Source: Lateolabrax maculatus
Lineage: Eukaryota > Chordata > Actinopteri > Acropomatiformes > Lateolabracidae
Reading direction: 5' to 3'
Length of the DNA stretch: 64,000 nt
NCBI GenBank assembly: GCA_031216445.1
Contig: CM062204.1
Span: 9,230,501 to 9,294,500 of the forward strand
This document shows, piece by piece, positions 24,801 through 40,200 of the stretch. A model generated the notes under the pieces. That model saw only the letters and a program-made list of their open reading frames with translations, did no database searches and was not told the DNA's origin. A program made the translations under genes and the position numbers. The first letter of the stretch is position 1, and each line of letters starts with the position of its first letter.

Positions 24801-27800
24801 AAGCCATATTACAAGACCGTGATTCTGGCAGTAATCCATAATTCTTCTTTAGTTCTGTGGTTTGGTTGTGTGTTTCAGGTAGTATCAAGGGAGTCTGTGT
24901 GAGTTGTGACAGCTGCAGACTGTGTAGAGAGCAGGTGTGGGCAACATCATCAGATAACAATTCATCATGGATGTATTCTAGTGTATTTCTGCTTATTTCT
25001 TTTTGCAAATGAAAAAGAATGGTAGATATGACTTTATGAATGTATTATAATCAGAGGATATTATAGTGCTTGCTTTTTGCCTCACTATTTCCTCTCAGCA
25101 ACTCCATCAGAAGCTCATTCCCTCCTATCAGCGCTAGCACTAGAGGGATTTGAGTAGGACAGATTATTTGGTTGACCTCCCTATCTGCTGGAGCCATTTC
25201 AACGTCTCACATCAGCAGTGAAGAGCGCAGGATTATAAGATGTTGTCATATCACAAATCATGTTTTGGGTTACTGTGATGGATGTTTCGGGTGGAGTGGA
25301 AGGGGGGCTCTCGTGGAAGTATAAACCAAACTGCCTTTGGTTTGACAAGAGAGCTCGTTAAAAGAGATCCAGTTAGAAGAGCTGTTGAAAAAGTAGGCCA
25401 GTGATGTGTGGTGAAAACATGGTTACTCTGAGAGCCCATTTGTTGAGTATTTTGTTGCCTTGATTTATTTTAAAATGGATTGAAAACCATACTCAAGCTG
25501 GATTGTTATAATACATAAGCTGGCATTTACAGTCCTTTTGTCTAGGGCTAATTTAACTTGGCCTTCAAATGACATTTACATATTTTTTTCAACACTAAGG
25601 TACCACAAAAATACTTATTGTCGGCACTTTAATGAAATAAATCAAACAACGGACTATTCAGATCTTTCCCTACACTTCTCCTCATGTCTAACGTAAACAT
25701 ATTAACGGATGATATCAAGTGATAGATGTATTGTATCCTGATTGTTCAGAGCAATTCAAAGCCTGATATAAACCATCTGACAAACTAGAGACATGCTAGA
25801 CGAGAGCACAGATTTGTCATGGGCACTCTTCTATTGTCTCTGTCTGCTGTTGCCTCCTGCAGACAAATTACTTTATATTCAAATGATTTCATCCATAGAA
25901 TTAATTGCAGTTTCATTAGGGAGAGAACTGAAGGACGAACCTCAACATGGACACACATACACAATGGATGGAGGATCTCATAACCCTGCAGCCGTGTCTT
26001 GGCAGCATCAGTGTTTCTGCCTGTTACTTTTAGCTGGGTAATTTCCTCCCCTTTGGTACAAAATGGCCATCATTTGTTGCATTCTCTCATCTTCAGCTTC
26101 ACATGGCTGTCTGTAATGATTTAAAAGTCTTTATTTTTTTATTTCTTTTAGCTCAGACCTCAAATAGCTCTGCTCTTTTAGTAAACCTTATTCTGTTCTG
26201 TTCTATTCTCAGTCTCAATGTCTTTCTCACTGCCAAAACGTGTGGTCTCTATGGTTCGTTGTAAGAATGGAAATGATTTAGACTGCAGGCATAATCTTTA
26301 TATACTGTAAATACGTTTTTAAAATATATGCCTTTTTGAATAATAATTTTTCCATGAAATTGTTGTCCAAGTTTTAAACACATTTTGGAGATTTTGGCAA
26401 AGTAAAATGTGAATCAGTGCATGTTTCATATATATATGAATATATTCATGAGAACTCTATTACATGTTCTTTCCTACCACGTGTACCCTGTGGTGTTTTT
26501 TTTATCAGAAGTAAGGGTGAAAGAGGGGGGTGACCAGCAACAAGAGGCCCCTGTGTTGACCCAGTACGGGGTCGCGGTGGTTCAATTTTAAAAATATTTT
26601 TAAGGTTTTGAGTTGAATGGAGGCATTAAACAATGAGTAAGACATGAATGTTTTTCAACAGCAGAATAAGCAGAACGTGTACAGCGACATCAAGGTCTAC
26701 CCTTAGTAGAACTTCCAGGTCCCCTCCCCCCCGCTGTGAACTGTACTCCACATAGCCAGAAAGGTTTTTAATTTTTATAAAAGTTGCCAACTGTACCTTT
26801 TTGCTTTTTGCTTATGCATCTACTCTTTTATTAATATGCCAACTTTTCCTCCTCAGCCAAGCTAAAAGCATTTTTGCTATATTTTTTCTTTTTTTATTTC
26901 TGGCATTTCCACTCAGTATTTTAAGTGCAAATTGAAAATGTGCATATTAAAGCCGAATATGGCTGACACTTTTTGTCAGACATTCTCATTGTAGACACTA
27001 TATTTAAAATCTCAGCTTTTGAAGAGTCCTAATGCCATCCCTCGTCTGGATATCAAGTAACCTGTAATTAGAAGTTTAGCTTAGGCAAAAGATATGAATT
27101 CAGGTTGTGGCGTACCATTTAGCCTTGCCGTCCTCCAACGTTGTTCTCCATGGACACCATAGAAGCCTGTTTGTGCTTTGTGTTACGGCCCAGTGGCTGC
27201 TTGGCTGCTCAGCCATGATTAATTCAGGCAGGCCTCAGGGGAGAACAGCCAGGCTAGGTTACCCAGCCAGGGATCTGGTGTCTAGCTGCCATAAAGTCAT
27301 TGGCTTTATGGCAGCTTTAGCCGCAGAGCTCTCCTTGGCTGGAGCTGAGGCTGGAGCTGGCAACCTTTCACACCTGTTCCTGAAATAGAGCAATGTAAAT
27401 GATTAAATTGAACATTTTAAGAAATTGAAATATTGTAAACCTCTTTGCATGCACCAGTAGACACATTAAATGTTCTCCCTCGGCTATAGGAAATTGCAGT
27501 TTGTTTATAATTTAAATCAAGGTTAAAAGTATCTCAGTTGATTAATAGAAGCATAATTCATTCTATTTATAATGTAAAGGAATACTGTTTTATACCCAGT
27601 AACAATATAGAGATAACCAGCTGCTGTGAGGTTTCATACCAGTAGTACGCTTGTATTCATATTCATCTGGCACATTTGGTAAACGTGGTGCCTGAGAGAA
27701 ACTACATTGACAGTTACAGACTAATTTCTGTCATAAAATACACAACTGAAGAAACGCTAGCAGGTGTAATAATAAATCTGGGTCTTTGTTCTCTGGATTT

Positions 27801-30068
27801 TACCTTTTTAGATATACTTGTGAGGTAAAAGCTTGCTTTGATCTGTATTTGAATATTTGGATAATACTGTATTTGGCCTGCCAAAGACAAAATTTGAAAA
27901 AACAAATCATTATCAGCCACTCCAAGCAGAGTCTTTTAGAGGCAGAGTTTATAGAACGATCTGTGAATTGCAGACTATAATGCTTGTCACAGACTTTTTA
28001 AATCCCAGCTGATGTTGAAAGAGCCAACACATTCTGTAATGACAGATAACGTCCGACTTCACAGGTCTTTTATTTGGCTTTTAGTCATTAAATAACACAC
28101 ACTAGCAGATTACAGCCGTGGTTATTATTGTTTGTGAATTCCTTCTCTCCAGTCTTTCACATGACGTCAAAATTTCATATGAGAAGGTTATTTTTCCTCC
28201 TCACACTGCAGAGTCATTCATTTTTAGGTTTTAACTAATAATTAGTTTCATCATCATTATCAGTTGTTTTATAAAATAATGACCAATGTCCATCACCTGT
28301 TTCTGGAGATTTCTTCCAACGGATGTTTTTGTCTGACCAACAGTTAACCCCCCCCAGAAGTATCAAGTTTAGAACGAATAAAAGGGATTTTTATTATTAT
28401 TATTATTGTTGTTATTATTTGCATTTATTTATTTATTTTGTAGTAATAGTAATGGTAACATCTCATCGTGTTACTATTCATTGAAATTAGGTTCAGGACT
28501 CGTATGTAGATCTGGAGGGGTTAAGGTCGACTCTCCACAGACAGACCATGAGATAATGTGCCATGGTAATAGTTCAATCTTGAACCTTTCTGATTGTAGT
28601 GATAAATTGGGTCAAAATCAGTCCTGTTATCCTTGCGTGTGTGCCAGGTGTATGTCACTGCAGTGTAGCACTGTCTCCATCCTCATATTTGTTCTCCGTC
28701 CCCTCGGTCATCTGACTTTGATGGATGGATGACTCGCACGCAGTGTCAGGCTCATAAATCAACTGCTACTGTGGCAAAATGGCAACCAGCATCCATTAAT
28801 GGCAGATCTTGCTGCAATCTGAGGCATCTATCCCCCCAAGTTAATACACGTTACTCTGTAGAGAGCTGTGTGATCTATCAATGACTTGGTAGGAGCTGAA
28901 AAGGGGAAGAAAACAGGTTGCCAGTGGGGCATTAATTGGTGCATGTGTAATTGTTATTGTTAGCTTGTTGCCCTGACAGGTGACTAGTGGATATTTCGGA
29001 TGATATTATTTAATACATCTTCCACTAAAAGAAGGCTTAGTATTTGTTTAATCAATATGGAACTTTTGCTTATACTGTGTACTGTGTTTGGACAGTTTAA
29101 ATGGACTACAGTTGATGTATCTTTTTAGCTCTTTACAAAATTTTGACCTAATTAAAGGTCTGAAGCTTCCAAATTATGAGAAAGTATATTTTATCACTTA
29201 CTTGTATTGGGTTTTATTTATCCAGATATCCAAATTTTGGTTAAATTAGTTCTGGGTTTGAGATATCCACATCTGGGTCTCAATAAAATGGAGATGACTG
29301 AAATGCTGTTTGTGTTGTTCATAGAATTGAAAAATTACATTAAAAAAAATCAGCAGCAAAGGTTTTTCTTGGAACTACTTTTTACTACATAAATCTGTTC
29401 TGGGGATTATAGAGTAACCAGGTCATTGATTTTGAAAAAACAAGTTGCTTTTTGTATGTAAGTATACAAATGCTGTGAACACCAAAGCACTGCTTTTCTC
29501 AGATATGGTAATTTACGGTGAACCAATCCTTTAATTTATCTCAAATCAAACTAAAGGTTTGTTTTTTTTAATGCTTACTACGACATGAAACATGTAAACA
29601 AACCTCTTGGAGCCTCAAAATTATTTGATATGAGGAATTTTCTGTCACATAGTGCTGAAATTATCAGGTTTGCTGCTTTTATAGCTGTAACAAAATATAA
29701 GTATCTGGATTTCTTTGTAAAAGAAATATCTTTAGGTCCTGGACTATTTGGCGGGCAGAAAGCAAGTTTGGTACTTTTAAATTATTTGTATTTGTAATAT
29801 ATGGCAGTATAAGATATTTTACTTTGATTCTTAAAAACATGACTGTATGAATATCAGGGATAAAGGAAATGGGCATTGTGCATTCATTGATTCTGAGCAA
29901 AGGTGATGGATAGCGTCGTTGTTCTAATGTTGATACTTGACATGAGGAAAAAAAAGATATCTGTGAGAGGAGGTTAAAGGGACAATAGGTGAGGTATGTG
30001 TCAGTGTTATCGTCACCTTATCTCCTGTCTGTAAGGATGTTACCCCAGTTTCCCCTCCTTACTTATCT

Positions 30069-30135
<67 letters not shown>

Positions 30136-31204
30136 GAGTTAATCCGACCTTACTCATTTTAATGGGACACTTTCCATTACCTGCACCGAATCATATTGTT
30201 TCCACATCCAGCCTCTCTAATGGCGGAGTACGAGTATTGCACGTTCATTTTTCTTGTCCAGTCACACCTCCTTGATTCTTAACATGACAGCATTACTCGC
30301 AATATTAATTTGACATCAACATTGTTATTTTCCTTATCTTTTTCTATTAGGCAGGGTTCAATAATAAAAATGTCATCACAACTATTAAGAAGTGACAAAT
30401 TATGACATTTATGGCTCATACAATTTATTTTCACACACAAAGAACATTACTCCTGTGCAATAAGACAAGCATTCCACCTCACCAGCTCCTGAACAAGCTT
30501 TAGCTGGAGATCAAGGCTGCATTTACTTTCTTTCATGCTACCATGAATAAAATGATGTGTTTTTGTTCCAAAATACAGGCTTTTGTGATTGGTTGGGAAA
30601 AAGATGTATATATGTCCTGAAAAACAATGCCGTCACCTTTTTAAGAAGGCGCATACTGGTAGCCACTGCTGTTTTAATATAGATGTTTTTTTCATACGTG
30701 AAAATTAATTTCAACCCGTGTCTGTGTCTGCCAGGCTGTGTCAGATGCTGTTAGTATTCCAGGGCCTCCTACAGGAACAAAAGACCTCTAAATACACTTT
30801 TCACTACTTTGTGTCCAGGATTTTTTTGTTAGTTTTACTGACATTGCTTCTTGTTTGATATTCATCACTGTGTCTCAAGGCTAGATGTAAACATTTGAAT
30901 CTACTGTCTGACAAACAGACATACAGATAGACTGGCAGAGACCTGTGTTTCTCCCCTGACCTTTAATCCACTTGGCTAGCGGCAGCTCTGATGCACGATT
31001 AATCATCTGTTTAAGAGTGTGCGCACAAATAGTAATATGAACACATACTGTATGTCTGCCTTTTTAAGCTCTTGGTTATGATTTGCTGGTGATAAAAGAG
31101 AAATTCATTGAGGTTGTGGTTTTTTTTATTGCTTTGTTCTAATTACTCAATGACTGACTGACTGAAACTGAACACTCCCTCTCTCATTTCTTGTATCCCC
31201 CATC

Positions 31205-31235
<31 letters not shown>

Positions 31236-34200
31236 TCTCTCTTTTTTCTCTCTCTCTCTCTCTTTATCTCTTTCTCTTTCTTTTCGAAACCTGTCTCTTT
31301 GACCTCCTCCAGCTGGTTGGCGGACAGTTTGACCTGGAGATGAACTTCATCATCCAGGAACCCGAGAGCATTGTGTGCATGGTGGAGCTGTTAGACAAGT
31401 GTGAGCCCACCTGTCAGGCAGAGGTCTGGAGCATCTTCACCGCCATCCTCAAGAAGAGTGTCCGCAACCTGCAGGCTTGCACTGATGTGGGACTCATCCA
31501 GCTGGTTCTGCAGCGTATATCCACCACTGACAGCATGATCGCAGGTACTGAGAACAGCACCTTGAGGAAAAGTGTTCTCTTCTCTTTATTGTCTTTGCAT
31601 CAGGGGCATAGGTCACAGCGCTTTCTATTATGGTACCGCGATATAATCAAACTCATCTCAAGCGATTTTATTTTCATTTATATTTTTAAAAAGTCAAAGG
31701 CATGAACTCCAACTTCAGGAATCAATGGACTATTACAAATAAAGAACCTAATTTAAAACCTTTCCTATGCACTGTTATTCTATACAATAACCTCATGGTT
31801 TTGTTCTCCATCGTTGCATACAATGTGATGTATTGCAGCAAAAGCAGACACAATCACATCCTGTACAGTCTCCCCCGAGTCTCAGTCTAGTCTGTTGCCC
31901 ATCTGCAAATTAGTACAAATTAATCCTACAGTGTTCGGCTCAGTGAACTTTTGCCAGTCAGAACAGCGCTGGCCTAGAGGATTTTTTGCAGTCAAGCATG
32001 GGTGATATAGCCCAGCAGTAACTAGGCAGCTGAAAGTAATGGTTATAGTTATATTCACTACAATACAAATCCTTGTATGTTAACTTTTGTTAATTCATAA
32101 AAGTAGTCTCATATAACTGGTGTAGCTTTTTTTTAAATTGATCGACATTTACAGATTAAAAGGCATCACATATTAAGCTCTTCTACTTTTTAATCTCAAT
32201 AACTTTCTACTTGCACTTTCTACATAGTCGATTTTCAGATGTGTCTTCCTGTCTTCAGATAATTTTCTGAAATAAGTGATTCTGTAGGACAGATCCGACC
32301 AGCTGGGCTTTAATACTTATGTGGATACCCGCCACATGTAACTGTCACTCATCCTTATATTTGGAGGATTAAACCAAGGGTAGTGTATGTGTACACTAGT
32401 CATAGATCTGTCATACCATGCATCATCATTAGTTAGTAATAACTAATGAAACAGGCTGCACAGTAGCTGGGACTCCCAGAGTGTCCTCTCTATTTTAAGT
32501 CTCCTGTTTTTCAACTTGGGTCTTGCTCACCCTACTTTTCTTTTAAGCTGTGCCATCACTGTAATATTTAGATGATCAAAATGCCTAGTTAAAGTAAACT
32601 AGTTAAAATCAGGGACTTTAAGGGTAGATTATTATATCTTGTTGGTCTTTCTGTTTTAATAAACCATGTTTAACCTCTGTATGTCTTTGTGTTTAACCTC
32701 TAGCCTTGTTTGTGTGTGCCTGTCTTGCAGACCTACTGGTGGACATGTTGGGCGTGCTCGCCAGCTACAGCATCACAGTGAAAGAGCTGAAGCTTTTCTT
32801 CAGCAAGCTGCAAGGGGAGCAGGGCCAGTGGGTGAGTCAGAGTCATGCCACGGTGATCTGTCTTGGTTGTCTGGGACCAGCATGAGGAATGTGCTTGCAA
32901 CATTTCAACTGCTGCCATCCCACAGGCCAATGCTCATGTCACATAGACAAAATAAATCATATGAAACCAGACTACTACTCTGCAGTGGTCTTGGATCCAG
33001 AGTAGCTATACATTATTGATATTAGGTTGTTCATGAGAAATCATTATGAGAACATTTACCATAACGTTAAAATTGTGCAAGCCAAACTATTTTAGCTTTG
33101 AAACATAATGAATTTGAGTGTAGTAAGAAAGTAGTAAAAGATTTAGGTGTTATACTTCAAGAACATTTTCTAAAACAAAATAAAAAAAAAATAATAATAA
33201 AAGACTGTATACGCTGAATGCGGCTATATGGGAATAGCCACAGTGAACTTAAGATATATGATACGTGTAGAGAAGACAAGTTACTACATCCAGGCAGGAC
33301 CAGTGGCACGACGAGGAGACAGATGAAGCAAGGAAGAGAAGCCGAGTAACCCATTGATCACTGACACTAATCAAGTTGTCAAGGAAATAGGGCAAGTTGT
33401 TTTTTTGCTTCTAAATTTCACCTCACTCTCCCTTTTTTTTTTTTTTAAGAACTTTTGCAACCACTCCTCTCCATATCATTTTTATGAAATACCCGGGGAG
33501 ACAGGGTGGATGGGATGAGTGCAGAACTTTAACTATCAAGTGCTATAGTAGCACTGAACATTATAAACTACAATCTTGTTGAAAAAATGTTTTGTCAGTC
33601 ACACTGATCTAGCTCCAATATCTTAATTCTGTGTGTTAGAGTAACATATTTTTGATGGGTGTACTTTGCAGTGCACAATGCTTGTACACAATAATCAGTA
33701 TATTATTAAATAAATGAAGATACTGAATCCACAGTGTGCTGCTGAGCAAATCTCTCAGGATGTCAAAGTCTGATAAGTCTGAGAGGTAAACTAATATGTA
33801 AAACAAGCAGAACCAAAGTTGTTCTTGCTTTTAATCATTTGTGGCTGCATGAATGATCTCTAAGTGTGTAACAAGGGTTCATATGCATATGCTTTTGTGT
33901 GCATATGTATGCCTGTTTGGACATAAGCACTGCCAGTTGTCCAAAATGATCCTTGTGTGTTTTTGTGTTCTTTCCTCAGCCTCGTCATGCAGTGAAGCTT
34001 TTGTCAGTTCTAAAGTACATGGCTCACAGGAATGGCCCTGACTCCTTCTTCAGCTTTCCAGGGAAAAATGCAGCTGTGAGTATACTATAGAATGAAAAAA
34101 ACATTCCCTTAAGTGTGTTTACACATAGAAGATGAGCTGACTGGCATGAATGTGTGGTTAATGTTGGATTGTATATGAGCAGCAAAATATTAATGCAAAA

Positions 34201-37200
34201 ACTAGTGAGCTAGCAGAATGTGAAACCCCACCATGACTGCCTCCCAAAATGTACAATAAGTCCCTTTTTCTTTAATCTATTAATGAAATATTATACACTG
34301 AGAGGGGGAAAGAGAGACCTTCCGATATTACATGATGATCTCTCATGAATCCTTTCATAGTAAGTGCTTTCTAAGCTTTCTTTCTGTGAGCCAGCCATTC
34401 ACTGACCCATGCAATTTTTCTCTAATTGATAAGCTTTACACATTTACAAAACAGTTATTTTCTAGTCCCAAAAGCTACAATGTATTGTACTCCGGCTGAA
34501 ATGTTGTAAAGTATCTACAAATAGAGCAGTGTCTAAGAGCACTCGTTTTGATGAAACTGGATGTGTGAGCATAAGTCTACATTGTCTACAAAGCGTGTTT
34601 GACTAAATATCTAAGTATCTTTCTGTAGATACATAATGTGTTAATTGAGGTTCCAAACAACCTTTATTAAGTTTTTGTTATGAGGATTGTACATAACCAG
34701 TATTATTTAAAACAATAAAATACATAATGGGATAAATAATTAACAGTAATTAAGTATTTGGAACTCAACAGTAATCTGTTTAATTGAGTCTGCCCTCTGT
34801 GTTTGGGTCTGATTTGGTTGATCTGAACTGTATTAGTACTTGTCTGTGTTTATCACCATGGTGTGGAAAAGGTCACATGCACCTTCCCCTTCCTGTGTTG
34901 TCCTGTTAATGAGATAGGTAGGCCCAGGAGGACACATGCATGCAAACACACAAATGTTATTTAGAAATTTTATTTATTCATGTTTGACTGATATTTCTCT
35001 GTCCAAACACTTTTTGTGTTTTTCAGACTGATCTTCTGAACCAGCCAACAGTTTTTTGTTAATTTTTAAATGCCTTTACTTCCTCAGCTGGCCAGGACTC
35101 ATGTGGTGTTCTGTTTTTCTTTTGTTATTTTTTCCCTGACAGGCTATAGCTCTGCCTCCCATAGCAAAATGGCCATACCAGAATGGGTTTACATTCCACA
35201 CATGGCTCCGCATGGATCCTCTCAACAACATCAATGTCGACAAAGACAAGCCTTACCTTTACTGGTAGGTAACAATACCATTCTTTGACCAGTAAACCTA
35301 AACCCTTTGTTTGGCATTGAAATGTTGAATTTTGTTTGAACTTACTATATATAAAATGCAGAAATGGCAAGGAAAGAAAGTGATTAAAGCAGTTCTGCTT
35401 CCCACTCCATCTTTCCTGTCCCCTCATCCTCTGCTTCCTCTCTGAGGAGCGAGTAAATCGAGCGTTCTGATCATCTTCTTTTCAACAAATAATTAATTTC
35501 TGTCAAAAATATAATTTATACAACAGGGATCTGTTTGGCCTTCTGTGAAAATGATAACCAAGCTGGATGGCCAACGAGCTGCTTGAGAGAATCTGTAATA
35601 AAAGCTCCTCTTTAGCCCTGTGCCCTTTTTAAAAAGAGATTAATTCACTAAATCACACTCTGGGGCCCCATCTCGCTGGGACATGGAAAATGATGGGAAG
35701 AGTCTGTGAAGTTGTGAAATTATTGTTTGCTATTTTTATCATTTTGAAACCCTTTTTAAAGTGTTTATTTGGTATATTGGACACTATAACCCACGTTGCC
35801 CTTGAATGTAGTCAGCACAAAAGTGTGTAGCCTCACTCAGAAACTGAACTCTGTGTTTGTATTTTCCCTTAATTTATTTTCAGTTTCCGCACCAGTAAAG
35901 GCCTGGGTTACTCTGCACACTTTGTGGGCGGCTGTTTGATAGTGACCTCGTTAAAATCCAAGGGGAAAGGATTCCAGCACTGTGTAAAGTACGACTTCAA
36001 ACCACAGAAGGTACGAAAGGAACAAAAACAAAGCAGAATACAGGCACTGGTTTGGTAACCCAGGCAAACCAAATATTCATGCACATAAAAAGACAAACCC
36101 TGGAAATGTCTCTGTAAATAGATCACAGAAATCACGCCTGCACACACGCAAACACACATGGGCACACAATAAATCTAGACCTTGCTGTAAGAAAGAACTG
36201 TCACGTCTTACCTGACACTGGGGAGAAGCAAAACTAAAAAAAAGAAGGAATGAGGGCCATGAGAGGGAAGGATTATCCAATACTCTCAGTCCCTTCCAGG
36301 CACATCACACACTGAAGACCATTGCAGCCAGAAAGATGCTTTGCCTGTGGACAATTTGAAACATCCTTCCCTTGGGCATGAAGCTACCGCCTTACCTCAA
36401 TAAACCTCATGAGGGCTCAGAACTAATTTTGGTTGATTTTTCACTCTATTTTTAATGCCTCTTCTTTCATGTCTGGAGGAAACCATAATAACCTATTTTA
36501 CTATAGTAAACCTGGTAACCTATTTCACTGGTTGTAAGGCTGAGGAGAAAACCAGAAATCTAAGTAGGTGGGATTGCAGCTTGAGGGTACTGAGTCCTGA
36601 AATGTGATGGAATCAGGCTAATTGAGATGAAGATTGTCAACATATGCAGACTTATTGCTATCTTGTTGTGTGTGACTAATCCTCCAGATATACAGTAACA
36701 GTTTTCCCTTGTGAGAGACTGCTTCTTTTTGTTGTTGCAGTGGTACATGGTGACTCTTGTTCACATCTACAACCGCTGGAAAAACAGTGAAATTAGCTGC
36801 TATGTGAATGGGGAATTGGCTTCCTTTGGAGACATCGCCTGGTTTGTCAACACCAGTGACGTAAGTAGCAACAATTTGAAACATGTTTTGTTGTTTGGAA
36901 ATCACCCAGTAGGGGGCACTGCATGTTCCAGATTTCTGATCTGAATATCTGAACAAATTCTCATGGATAATGGCTACAGGAGTACTTTGACGTTTTGTAA
37001 AATTACGTAGGAGTGGTATTGATCTTCAAGAAAGCAAATAAGCATATTTCCAAAATGTCGAACTAGTCCTTTGTGTTGGCCATTTCTATGAATGAGTGTG
37101 TTCTGTGTGTATTTGCACACCTCAGATATTATTGTGTGAACCCTCTGGAAAGATTTTATATTTACAATTCCGTCTGTTGTTTTGTCTACGTCAACATCAG

Positions 37201-40200
37201 GGTTGGGCTTTCGGGTGCACGTAACAGATTTTTCTGTCAAATATCAATTTCAGAACTAGATATTTCTGCAGGAGTGTGTACCAAAAACTGAAATGCAAAC
37301 CTCCCGTTCATGCCCTCCTCACTCACAGAAATATCTAACCTCAGTCATTGCTTTTAGAAGGCTCAGGGGTGAAACCATTCTCTCCATCTTTTAGCATGGA
37401 TAGTATGGTGGAAAATGACTACATATATACACACCCTGCACCTCTCACACGTCACTGTATGAACTCACAGTCCCCAGGATTACTTTCTGTCATGCTGCGA
37501 TATGAGATTCTTAAATCAAATTTTGTTAGGAATGAAAATGCCTCCACTGTTCAGTATAATCCTCTAGATGTGTCAGCATGCCAGAAAGCAAATTAGCATC
37601 TTGATTGAGATGTGGCCTCATCATCTTCAACACTTCTGCCTCACTGACCATAACCCAAGGAAGATGGAACATTATCACGTTAGCAACAGTATGCGTATAG
37701 TTTGAGGCTGTGTGTGGCCATTTATAACTAGTGTCAACATGAAAATGCCTTTTCCCCTCGGTTCTTTCTGGCTATTTTTGGTCGAGTTTATTATTTTTCT
37801 TCCTGTCTTATTTCCCTTCTTACTTCCTTGTTTTCATCTTTAATTGTCTATTTCTTTGTTTTTATTTCCCTTTTTGTTTCCTGTTGCAGACGTTTGACAA
37901 GTGTTTCCTGGGATCGTCTGAGACTGCAGATGTCAACCGTGTGTTCTGTGGACAGATGGGGGCAGTTTACCTGTTTGGAGAGGCTCTCAGCGCTGCTCAG
38001 ATCTTGGCTATCTATCAACTGGGTCCAGGTTACCAGGTTGGAAAACATAAAAACTGAGATGTCTGTGATAGTTAAATTTAATGGAGACGTATAACAATTT
38101 ACACAAGCAAATGATGCATTATAATGATTACTTTCATAAAGCTGAAATCTGTGATGTTTTTACATTTTATCACCATTTTTATACCATGCTGCTATTTTGT
38201 AATTTAGATACTGGAAAAATGATGATTGATGATGAATGATGATTGTAGTGGTGGAAGAAAATTATACTATTTGTTTGTCTGTCTCTTTATTGTTCCATGA
38301 CTGTATTTTACTCTTTGTTAAATGTCTCTCCCCTTTACTTCCCTCTCCTTAGGGCACATTCAAGTACAAGGCTGAAAGTGACTTGCTGTTTGCAGAGCAT
38401 CATAAGACCTTACTGTATGATGGCAAGCTGTCCTCTAGTATTGCCTTTACTTATAACCCTCGCGCCACAGATGCCCAGCTCTGCCTTGAGTCCTCCCCCA
38501 AGGACAACGCCTCCATTTTTGTCCATTCACCCCATGCACTCATGCTGCAGGTAATTATGCCTTTAATGTAACATTTTGCTTATATTGCAGGATCATATCC
38601 ATTCCCCTTGGAGTTGGATATTGGAATTGCTAGGATTGCCTGTGTTTAAATTTAACCTAAAGAGTCACCATGCTGCACCGACATTAAATCAATGCCGCTG
38701 CCAATTCATTCACCACCTGTACGCCTGCTCCTTCCCTCCCACTGTTCCATATGTACCGTTCTTTACTCTTTCTTACTTCTTCTGCGATAATGAAAGTGGC
38801 CCAGTTGGCATCTTTTCGTTTTAATAGACTCATTAGGGCAGAGGTGCAAATGTCTTGAGCTAGCCAGACTGCAGCAGCTGCTCCTGGTGCTCTAATTATG
38901 GAATTAGCCTTCTCTGGGACTGAGATTTAGTTTGGGACTACATACAAGTAGTTGTGCATTTTCCCGTTAAATGTAGGTGCTGAACTTTGTGGAAGTTTCA
39001 AAGTTACAAACACACACACACACACACACACACACCATACACAATACTGTTTCTTCACGCATGTAGAATTTTCTTTTCTCAAGCACTAATTGAGTTTTCT
39101 CTCATGCCCTCTCATCAAAGAAAATGCTTTGTTTCCTTTGTGAGGGAGGATTTTGCTGCCACACAAACATATACTCCCTCCACCGCACAAACTCGCACAC
39201 AAACACACACACAGTGTGAAATATGAATGAATATGTGACCTATATTTCCCGCTTTGCTATGCCATGCTCAGGAATTCCAATCCTATAGAGAAGAAAAAGT
39301 TCTGCCAATCCATTGTTGGCCACATACAACAACACAGTTACCAGCTCATGCATCAGTCTATCAAACATTAAAAGAAAATATGATTAGTTTTGTCTCATCC
39401 TACGTTTTCAACATGTTTAAGTCACTAATCACTAGTTCAGTTGCGACTATGAGTCTCATATGTCAACACATAGAGCTAATTTAGTGCACATCACTCTGAT
39501 TATCCGAACAAATGTCTGTGTGGCCCAAATGAAAATGTTGTCCAAAGCACATGTTAAATGTGGCTACATGTGTATTTGTTTTTTGTAGGATGTGAAGGCT
39601 GTGGTGACTCACCCAGTCCAGAGTGGTATACACTCTATCGGAGGCGTGCAGGTCCTCTTCCCTCTGTTTGCACAGCTGGATTATTGCCAGCCTTCCAGCC
39701 ACGAGCTGGACACTTCTGTCTGGTAATCACACACACACACACCTACTCACACACTCTTTAATGGAACGCAAACAATTTGTAGTTTTTGTTTATCCTTTAC
39801 TAAATCAGGATTTTGTTTAGTTGCGTCAAGCCTTTGTGATAGTAAATTACATGCGTGTAAATAATAAGGTTGGTAGTTAGTAGTCCTATGGCAGTGCAAT
39901 GTTTTTACTCAAGAGTAACAGTTGTATGGTAATCCTGATGTGGATGTGTTTTGAATATTCTGCTGTTCAATTTTGAGTATTTCATTACAACATATAACTG
40001 CTAATTTACCTAATTATATTCATGAGGTAACTATATTTATTAAAGCGGTAGTCCAATAATTTTACACATCATGATCCATTTACTTGTCATGGGAAGTACA
40101 AACAGTTGTATATTGTCTTCTGTGGCTCTAGAGGAGCTTTGTCAAGTCTGAGAATATATCCCAAGTGATGTCATAGTGATGTTATCATGGTTATTTAATT

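Larger units (their letters stand above)
9848..31312 (+). other. lrba: LRBA intron 1 (21.5 kb)
   Basis: AT-rich intron without supported genes. Near its start are a C19 run (9887-9905) and a 20 bp perfect palindrome (9904-9923). Further in are a fish repeat (about 11205-11640), a Harbinger-like fragment (about 17400-17640), a 13 bp-stem hairpin (27284-27316), a TTA-rich patch (28390-28440), a CA microsatellite (30076-30130) and a long CT tract before exon 2. All short open frames looked at here lack splice or codon support. Stretches with mixed composition near 25790-26040, 27110-27390 and 28490-28740 are candidates for conserved non-coding elements. Confidence 0.85.

Noticed and set aside
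25793..28732. Open frames of 60-108 codons in LRBA intron 1
   Set aside because: No recognisable domain, no paired splice sites and A/T-biased or repeat-like composition; they may be conserved non-coding DNA but not genes.
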